Positions 19,823 through 24,916 of a stretch of 24,916 bases of DNA are shown one piece after another. This stretch comes from a virus. The position numbers and the translations under genes are program-made. Position 1 is the first letter of the stretch, and each line of letters opens with the position of its first letter. The stretch spans positions 1 to 24,916 of IMG/VR virus record IMGVR_UViG_3300006919_000402, one strand, 5' to 3'. The notes beneath the pieces were generated by a model. That model was not told where the DNA came from, did not search any database, and was given only the letters and a program-made list of their open reading frames with translations.

Positions 19823-21366
19823 CCCCTTTTTTCAAATATGTTAGTAATTGCCTCAGAAATCAAAGAGAAATCATCAGGCTCCCATTGACCAATTTCCTCA
19901 CGGTTGCGTCTGGCAATTTCGGCAAGAAGTTTAGAATCTTGGCTCTTTTCGGCTATCCATTGAGAATAAGCTCGCGCCCATCCTTCATGGAAGGATAAAA
20001 GATAAGTTTTGTATTTTTTAGATGTTTGCGCCTCTTGGATTCTTGCATACCCTTCAGATTCTAAGTAAGCTTTTCTAAACTCAGCAAATTCCGGCCCATA
20101 GGAGCCATAAAATCCCCTGTATAATTTATTTTCCCTAGGGAATAAATTAGAATAATCCTCTTGGTTATATTTGTTCTCTCTTGCGTTAAAGGCTTGATGA
20201 TCAAGCCAATGACCTATTTCATGCGCCATTGTAAGCTCGCTTCCTTTGACACTGCTTAATTTAATTGAGTTTGATCTATGAGAGTAAACACCTCGCGTTC
20301 TAGTGGCTCTTGTTTGCTTGAAACCTATTTCCTCTAAAGGGCCATCACCGTGAACTTTTTGGATTGCGTCCAAAGTTCTTTTTTTCATACCACCAACCTT
20401 TTTACTTACTCCTTTTTGGGTCACTATCTTGTCGGCAAAGTTACTTCCTCCAGAAGCTGGTTCGTCTTCTGTGATCAATTGGATAGTGTCGCCTTTATCC
20501 TCAATTGGTAAACCTTGCGCAGCTCTGCGACCTCTCTCGGCTGCGTCTGGCGCTTCGTATCCTCGCAGCTTCAGCAATAGCTTGCGTTTTAGATCAGGAT
20601 CGACGTTTTTCATTGCTGCCCCAAGTTTTGAGTTTAGACCTCTCTTTGTGTCCGGTTTAATCTTTTCGACTGGCAAACCCAGCGCAATAGCTTCTTCCCG
20701 GTCAACGTCTTGCAACCCCATTCCGCTGTTGAATCCAAATGGAGCCCATGGAACGCCAAACCCTCCAATTTTCGGATCGTTTTGGTAATTCGCCCAATAT
20801 TCAACGTCCGATTTCAATCTGACATCCCCTTCGCCTTCGGCATGTCTAAGCCTTTTGACTCTGACAATTCGGTCACGCACAAATCTTTGGGCGGGGACTC
20901 TTTTTAAAATGGTAGGAGTTTGCCCCTGTTTCCATTGCCCAAAACCGAAAGCCTGTCTCAAATTTGTGTCGTATATAAGCTTTAAACGATTTTCAGAGCG
21001 CAGATCAGTAATGTCTTTTTCATCTACCTCAAAAAACTCATCTTCCTCGGTAACCATTGACTCTTGAATCATAAACTCGCGCATTGTTTGCACAAACGTA
21101 GCTCTGTCTCCTCCGCTCAACATCCGCACAGTTTTACCGTTTGGGTCAATGACTTCTTTAGTTGCTTGTTGCAAGGTGTCTGAAATAAATTTTTTTGCAC
21201 GGTTGAGGAACCGCATATTTTCGACGTTAGCGGAAAAGAATGACCTCTGTGCAACTTCTTCCCTTTTGCTTCTCCACAGCGCGGCATTCCACTCTGAAGC
21301 CGGAACAATATCCCGGCTTTCAAGCATTTTGACAGCTTGTTCAAACGGAACCGGTCTTGTAATCAT
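19804..21366 (-). CDS. MuF-type minor head protein with C-terminal HEIGH metallopeptidase
   Basis: A 520-residue fusion. Residues 1-235 match the Mu F/SPP1 gp7 head morphogenesis family: an N-terminal helical region with EWNAALWRSKREEVAQRSFF, the hallmark LKLIYDTNLRQAFGFGQWKQ (128-147), RFVRDRIVRVKRLRHAEG (161-178) and a loop with PWAPFGFNSGMGLQDVD. This protein sits inside the prohead near the portal and can be ejected with DNA. Residues 340-475 carry a zincin: SELTMAHEIGHWLDHQAF (HExxH at 382-386) and the downstream glutamate in LSFHEGWARAYSQWI (E461). It is coupled to gp31 by ATGA. Such MuF fusions are known as polymorphic toxins in some prophages; the substrate here is unknown. Confidence 0.82.
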   Translation of the reverse strand: MITRPVPFEQAVKMLESRDIVPASEWNAALWRSKREEVAQRSFFSANVENMRFLNRAKKFISDTLQQATKEVIDPNGKTVRMLSGGDRATFVQTMREFMIQESMVTEEDEFFEVDEKDITDLRSENRLKLIYDTNLRQAFGFGQWKQGQTPTILKRVPAQRFVRDRIVRVKRLRHAEGEGDVRLKSDVEYWANYQNDPKIGGFGVPWAPFGFNSGMGLQDVDREEAIALGLPVEKIKPDTKRGLNSKLGAAMKNVDPDLKRKLLLKLRGYEAPDAAERGRRAAQGLPIEDKGDTIQLITEDEPASGGSNFADKIVTQKGVSKKVGGMKKRTLDAIQKVHGDGPLEEIGFKQTRATRTRGVYSHRSNSIKLSSVKGSELTMAHEIGHWLDHQAFNARENKYNQEDYSNLFPRENKLYRGFYGSYGPEFAEFRKAYLESEGYARIQEAQTSKKYKTYLLSFHEGWARAYSQWIAEKSQDSKLLAEIARRNREEIGQWEPDDFSLISEAITNIFEKRGWMRKK

Positions 21367-21971
21367 AATGATTCAATTTTATCAGCAAAAGCTCCCATCC
21401 ATCCCTTTGTAAAGGAATCTTGCAGCAAACGCTCGTCTGGTAATGCTCCGGGCCAAGGTTTTTGTGTCACTTGTTTAACCAAAGCATAAACCGCGCGAAT
21501 GCTACCGCCTTCAGTTTTTTCAAACAAAGCATTTTTTCCTTTTACGCCAAAAAGTTTATTTCCAGTCGCTGATTGATAATCTGAAGCCCTTCTTCCGGCA
21601 GCGTCAGCAATCATCGGGATGGTCAGGGCTTTGGCTTTTTTGGGCCTAATAGTGCCGCCTGTGACCTTATGCGAAAAGAATGGTGCTCCGTTTTGGATTG
21701 TCGCTCCTGTTTTTGTCGCGCTAACAAAGTTCCAACCTAGGATGATATTTTGTGCAAAGCTCCCTGATTGACGACCCGGTCCCGCTAAATACCTTTTTCC
21801 CCTCCATCCGTTTTTTTTGTTGTATTCACGATGATAATCAATCGCCGCGCTGTTTGCTATTTTTGCTCCAGCTTCGTTCAAATTCGCGATTTCTTGACCT
21901 TCAAGCAAAGCAATCAGCTTTCTTAAAGCTGGCTCGGCTTCGTCAACTATATTGACTCCAACCTCGATCAT
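21363..21971 (-). CDS. virion morphogenesis protein (Mu gp31-like)
   Basis: A 202-residue protein resembling Mu gp31 (G) and other virion morphogenesis proteins, which act in head completion and tail joining. It has an N-terminal helix (EPALRKLIALLEGQEIANL), the core ANSAAIDYHREYNKKNGWRG, FAQNIILGWNFVSATKTGAT, the strand pair PFFSHKVTGGTIRPKKAKALTIP, and VYALVKQVTQKPWPGALPDE near the end, typical of the family. It is coupled to both neighbours (portal and MuF) by ATGA overlaps. In Mu the gp29-30-31 order differs slightly, but these three genes travel together. Confidence 0.75.
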   Translation of the reverse strand: MIEVGVNIVDEAEPALRKLIALLEGQEIANLNEAGAKIANSAAIDYHREYNKKNGWRGKRYLAGPGRQSGSFAQNIILGWNFVSATKTGATIQNGAPFFSHKVTGGTIRPKKAKALTIPMIADAAGRRASDYQSATGNKLFGVKGKNALFEKTEGGSIRAVYALVKQVTQKPWPGALPDERLLQDSFTKGWMGAFADKIESL

Positions 21972-23692
21972 CGTTCATATCTCTCAACGCTTCCCGCAAG
22001 CATAGCGGTTCCAATAGCTTCATCGAGAGAGTCTTGAAGAACCTCGACATTTAGCTGATCAAACAACTCAGGAAGCTGGTTTTGTGCTTCGATTAGCGTT
22101 TTAGTGAAATCCTCGTCCGTCACGTTTTTAGACATGGCCAAAGCTGCAAGTCGCTGAAAAAAAGGTTTTACCGGCTTGAGCCATTCCTGTGTAACTCCTG
22201 TCAGGTTTTCTAGAACGTTATTGCTTAGATCGTCAATCGTTGTCGAAAAATCCTCTCCCCGAGCTTTTACTTGCTCGGGAAGAGATTCCAGCACCACTCC
22301 CTTTGTTTCATGAGGGCAAACCATGGCCGCCGTCTCAAGATCTCCTTGAGCACCATCCGGGACGGGCTGAAAAAGGTCTTCTGAATCGGAATCAGGAGCC
22401 GGAACGTTGTGGCGCTTGTGAAGCCAATCTTTTTCTACTGGCAGACCTAACTCTTTAAACAGAATCCGATCACGTTGCGCCATCTCAACCTCGTTCCTTG
22501 AACGTTCAAAATCTGGGCGGATGCACGGGAGCTCTTCAGTTGTGCCATAATTTAATTCGATGAGAGAGGGCAAGAATTGCTCGTTAATAATATCCGAAAC
22601 AAATTCAGCAACTCCCTCAATAACTCCAGATCTCACGCCTTCATGGACTTCTCCCAGTGCTCGGCTTCCGCTAGATCCCACGTCAGTGGTCAGAGTTTGG
22701 CCTAGAATAAACGTATCGCATTGACGATCCGCCATTTCGATAAGCTCTTTTTGAGGCAAAGATGAGGCTGACTTGCTTGCATCAACGAAATTAAGTTTTG
22801 TATTTTCGGGGAATGCTCCCCAACCAGAAGAACCGATTGTCTCGAGCATGGCACAAACCTTTGCCTTGTCGTTTGGATCTGAGTAGTTCGCCCAGCGGAA
22901 TGGGACTCCATAAAGTTGCGAAAACTGAAGTAGCCATTTTAGCCCAAAGGTCGCGGCAAGCCAGTATCCGGTAAGGGCTCTTAATGGCGCGGAAATCGAT
23001 TGATGGCCAGCGTGACCAGAATTTATAGACAGAAGAAACCTGTGAGCAGGAAAATCGACATAGTTTGTCCCATAGTATTGACCATCCGCCGAAAACATAA
23101 GCCGATCTTCGTCGGCGGAATCTAGTGGGTAACCATAAAACCGGGGAGGGCAGACTTTGACCGCTCTAGGCATTAAGGAGTCATTGTCTTGCGTCCATCT
23201 GATTTCAAGGACCTGATGCCCCGCAAAGTAGCCATAAGCTAAATCCTCAATCATTCCCTTGCCGCCTCTTTCGGCAAAAGCGATTCTAGGCTTCATTCCC
23301 TCAAGTGCCTTTTCAGCAAGTGCCGCTTTCTCGATGGCGGAATCATTTGGCTCCTCACCTCTTTCGCAATACGGATCAAAAGAAAAACGAGTTTTTTTAA
23401 CCTCCCGAAACACTTCGGAAAGGTTTTTTTGCAGCCGAGGCCATGTGTCGATCATTGCCTGAAAGAGCAATTGTTGGCGTTGTAGATCTCCTGTAAGTGC
23501 TCCCGCCAGCGTATCCCTTACGTCTCCGGGTAATTGCTCCCGCTCGATTAGCTCAAGCAGCCGATCTCTTGCTTTTGGAGCGACAATGGGATCAAAGTCA
23601 CCGTTTTCAATGGTGCTTTCTTGCGCTTCGATTCGCTCGGAAATATCACGCCGTGGAGGCAGGAAAGATCCTATTGGTGTGCCTGATCTCAT
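21968..23692 (-). CDS. portal protein (Mu gp29-like, DUF935)
   Basis: A 574-residue portal, the dodecameric ring through which DNA enters and leaves the head. It shows the DUF935 pattern: LQRQQLLFQAMIDTWPRLQ, KKTRFSFDPYCERG, AYGYFAGHQVLEIRW, PPRFYGYPLD, SAPLRALTGYWLAATFGLKW, QLYGVPFRWANYSDPNDK and a Gly/Ser loop (TTDVGSSGSRALGEVHEGVR). The C-terminal 130 residues (after about 440) form a helical extension with VLENLTGVTQEWLKPVKPFF. It is the first head gene, 57 bases after the endolysin stop, with copy B of the GGGGACCA box in between. AAGGG lies close before the ATG. Confidence 0.88.
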   Translation of the reverse strand: MRSGTPIGSFLPPRRDISERIEAQESTIENGDFDPIVAPKARDRLLELIEREQLPGDVRDTLAGALTGDLQRQQLLFQAMIDTWPRLQKNLSEVFREVKKTRFSFDPYCERGEEPNDSAIEKAALAEKALEGMKPRIAFAERGGKGMIEDLAYGYFAGHQVLEIRWTQDNDSLMPRAVKVCPPRFYGYPLDSADEDRLMFSADGQYYGTNYVDFPAHRFLLSINSGHAGHQSISAPLRALTGYWLAATFGLKWLLQFSQLYGVPFRWANYSDPNDKAKVCAMLETIGSSGWGAFPENTKLNFVDASKSASSLPQKELIEMADRQCDTFILGQTLTTDVGSSGSRALGEVHEGVRSGVIEGVAEFVSDIINEQFLPSLIELNYGTTEELPCIRPDFERSRNEVEMAQRDRILFKELGLPVEKDWLHKRHNVPAPDSDSEDLFQPVPDGAQGDLETAAMVCPHETKGVVLESLPEQVKARGEDFSTTIDDLSNNVLENLTGVTQEWLKPVKPFFQRLAALAMSKNVTDEDFTKTLIEAQNQLPELFDQLNVEVLQDSLDEAIGTAMLAGSVERYER

Positions 23693-23730
23693 ATCCCTTA
23701 AAGTGCCAGATCAATTTTGTCCGGTCTCTT

Positions 23731-23747
23731 CCTCAAAGTGGTCCCCG
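23731..23747 (-). promoter_or_regulatory. GGGGACCA box, copy B (before the portal/head operon)
   Basis: On the minus strand CGGGGACCACTTTGAGG begins two bases after the TAA of the endolysin gene and 55 bases before the portal ATG. It matches copy A over 12 consecutive bases, and over 20 of 23 positions when the TAA and flanks are included. It may serve as a late promoter/activator site or a leader element; this is inference. Confidence 0.5.
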
Positions 23748-23749
23748 CT

Positions 23750-24409
23750 TTAAACCTTTGATCTGATGTCTTGAAAATATGCAACAATTCCATCACAATA
23801 TATTTGCGCTATCAAATCTTGGTTTCCATCCATCAAAACCCACTCTTTCGGGCTGCTGCCGAAAAAAGGTTCGCAGATGACTGCTGGTGGTTTTACCATT
23901 GTCACAAAATGTCCGCCACGATCCTTCCGCTCGATCGGCTTCGCCCCGCGATCTTTCTGAGCAACAGACTTAGATTGGTGCGCCTTATGGATGCAAAGGG
24001 CCAGTCTCTTACCTTCCGCGCTGGGTGCATAGTAAAGGTATTCGTATCCTTCCGCCGAAGACGATGAAAAACTGTTAAAGTGTAGCTCGATGGCTACGTC
24101 CACCTTGTTCTTGCTAATCTCTTTTGATAACCACCTCATCGCGCCGCCGTAGGACTCAGATGGGTAATCGTCGATAATGACGGAAGCAATGCCGCGTTGC
24201 TTGAGCTTTTTTGCAAGTTGAGTTGCAACCTCTGAGTTGTAAATCCATTCAGTCACCCCGCCAACAGACCGCGCGCCCTTGTCACCTATACGGCTGTGTC
24301 CAACGCATATTGCGACCTTCCCGATCTTCTTTGGTTTACGTTTTGCGGCCTTTCTCGCTGCTTTAAAGGTAGCAATTAGCTCAAGTATTTTATCTAGTAG
24401 TCCACTCAT
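23750..24409 (-). CDS. endolysin: N-acetylmuramoyl-L-alanine amidase (Amidase_3-like)
   Basis: A 219-residue zinc amidase, expected to cut the bond between N-acetylmuramic acid and the peptide in the cell wall. The zinc ligands are visible: GHS with His38, a glutamate at about 54 (GGVTEWIYNSEVA), His110 in ELHFNS, and the catalytic Glu180 in ICEPFF. The first 28 residues form a basic amphipathic helix (ELIATFKAARKAAKRKPKK), not a signal peptide, so release depends on a holin. It overlaps the lipoprotein stop by ATGA. The position between spanin genes and portal fits a lysis cassette. Confidence 0.87.
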   Translation of the reverse strand: MSGLLDKILELIATFKAARKAAKRKPKKIGKVAICVGHSRIGDKGARSVGGVTEWIYNSEVATQLAKKLKQRGIASVIIDDYPSESYGGAMRWLSKEISKNKVDVAIELHFNSFSSSSAEGYEYLYYAPSAEGKRLALCIHKAHQSKSVAQKDRGAKPIERKDRGGHFVTMVKPPAVICEPFFGSSPKEWVLMDGNQDLIAQIYCDGIVAYFQDIRSKV

Positions 24410-24642
24410 TTACCTATGATGATCGCGCGACGATAGCTGTAGTCGCTGTGGAATTTCTGGCCTCTTCCTTCCAACTGGCCGTCCTTAAAACGGTAGACCT
24501 GACCGTCAACCAGAGTTATTGTGGGAGGATCGTAGAGTGAGCTTTTGTTCAAAGCGGAGTCTTTTTGAAAGACGCTCGATCCGCAGCTTGGCAGCAGGAG
24601 AACCGTCAGCAGCGAGATCGTCGATTTGGTCTTCCAGTGCAT
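24406..24642 (-). CDS. lipoprotein, probable outer-membrane spanin subunit
   Basis: A 78-residue precursor with a signal and lipobox: MHWKTKSTISLLTVLLLPSC, where Cys20 would be lipidated. The mature part is about 58 residues and includes PPTITLVDGQVYRFKDG and FHSDYSYRRAIIIG. It begins inside the gene at 24506-24715 in another frame and runs past its end, the Rz/Rz1 overlap pattern of spanins, which fuse inner and outer membranes at the end of lysis. The longer frame to 24678 is unlikely. The Pro-rich feature of many o-spanins is absent, so it could also be a different phage lipoprotein. Confidence 0.6.
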   Translation of the reverse strand: MHWKTKSTISLLTVLLLPSCGSSVFQKDSALNKSSLYDPPTITLVDGQVYRFKDGQLEGRGQKFHSDYSYRRAIIIGK

Positions 24643-24715
24643 AAATGTAGCGTCTTCTTTTCCAATTAAGCATAGCAACGTATGCTTTGATCAGCTCAGT
24701 GAGCAGCTTGATCAC
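24506..24715 (-). CDS. basic helical protein overlapping the lipoprotein gene (i-spanin-like position)
   Basis: A 69-residue protein started by a GTG that overlaps the holin-like stop as GTGA. It reads as a continuous amphipathic helix (LTELIKAYVAMLNWKRRRYI), then YALEDQIDDLAADGSPAAKL and a basic end. Coiled-coil character fits an inner spanin, but the hydrophobic N-terminal part is short and amphipathic, not a clear membrane span. The lipoprotein gene is nested in part within it in a different frame, which supports a spanin pair. If it lacks a membrane anchor it may have another lysis role. Confidence 0.5.
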   Translation of the reverse strand: MIKLLTELIKAYVAMLNWKRRRYIYALEDQIDDLAADGSPAAKLRIERLSKRLRFEQKLTLRSSHNNSG

Positions 24716-24888
24716 TTCTTCGCGTTGAACACGTTGAGAGCGAGCCAGTCGATCACCTTGTACGCTTTGCCGATAATGGTATCATCCTTCGGTGTAGGGG
24801 TAAGGGCGGCAATAGCTGACGCGGCTGCAATGATGGCGGTGACAACTCCGAAAAGTTCTTCTTTGTTTTCTAGGATGTAGTTAATCAT
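24712..24888 (-). CDS. holin-like small membrane protein
   Basis: A 58-residue protein. A polar start (MINYILENKEELF) is followed by one hydrophobic segment (GVVTAIIAAASAIAALTPTP) and then PKDDTIIGKAYKVIDWLALNV. The pattern of an alanine-rich span, TPTPKDD and a closing WLALN helix matches small holin-like proteins found in lysis cassettes of several phages of Gram-negative hosts. It would open the membrane for the endolysin. It is the first gene of the cassette in the window, directly upstream of the spanin-like pair. The weak AGAAA before its ATG could act as a ribosome site. Confidence 0.6.
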   Translation of the reverse strand: MINYILENKEELFGVVTAIIAAASAIAALTPTPKDDTIIGKAYKVIDWLALNVFNAKK

Positions 24889-24916
24889 TTCTTTCGATTA
24901 CGGAAGTTTTCAATAG

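Noticed and set aside
1-24916. tRNA genes, CRISPR arrays, insertion sequences
   Set aside because: No cloverleaf-like stretch, spaced direct repeats, or transposase/inverted-end pair was noticed when reading both strands.

Overview
This window is part of a tailed bacteriophage genome, or a closely packed prophage. Almost every base is coding, and most gene junctions are ATGA, TAATG or overlaps of a few bases. The virion genes point to a long, probably non-contractile tail (tube protein, 550-residue tape measure, hub) joined to a head module of the Mu/B3 kind: DUF935-type portal, gp31-type morphogenesis protein, MuF protein, I-type protease-scaffold, small decoration protein and major capsid. 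A lipoprotein with a lipobox beside the amidase points to a host with an outer membrane. Many starts lack a Shine-Dalgarno sequence, and there is a DUF3127-like OB-fold protein, a family common in Bacteroidota. Those two facts suggest the Bacteroidota or Verrucomicrobiota-Planctomycetota side of the tree, but I cannot name a host. No integrase, transposase, tRNA, insertion sequence or CRISPR array is visible.

Layout. 1-1482 (minus): large terminase (cut by the window edge), small terminase and a ribbon-helix-helix-like protein. 1612-2124 (minus): a lone unknown gene between two rho-independent terminators. 2242-7788 (minus): early DNA metabolism. In transcription order this is ERF annealase, PD-(D/E)XK exonuclease, RusA-like resolvase, winged-helix protein, replication protein, DnaC-like helicase loader, DnaA domain IV-like protein, SSB, zinc-ribbon protein, AP2/arm-like protein and DUF3127 OB protein. 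7789-7965: divergent control region. 7966-15084 (plus): HTH regulator, small membrane protein, then head-tail connector, tail completion, tail tube, a probable receptor-binding protein, tape measure and hub. 15107-17063 (minus): an accessory cassette of zincin, metallophosphoesterase and PD-(D/E)XK nuclease. 17231-23692 (minus): head genes. 23750-24888 (minus): endolysin, lipoprotein overlapping a basic protein, and a holin-like protein.

The left edge cuts terL and the right edge lies just upstream of the holin-like gene, both on the minus strand. If the ends are joined, the order is TerS-TerL-(gap)-holin-spanin-endolysin-portal-gp31-MuF-protease-decoration-capsid, a normal late operon. The genome is therefore probably circularly permuted in this record and only moderately longer than the window.

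The most interesting signals are: (1) a GGGGACCA box placed 54-55 nt before three structural-gene starts (connector, portal, protease), a candidate late control element; (2) a MuF head protein with a C-terminal HEIGH metallopeptidase, followed by a tiny overlapping acidic gene; (3) a replication module that pairs a DnaC-type loader with a stand-alone DnaA domain IV; and (4) the terminator-insulated zincin-phosphoesterase-nuclease cassette.
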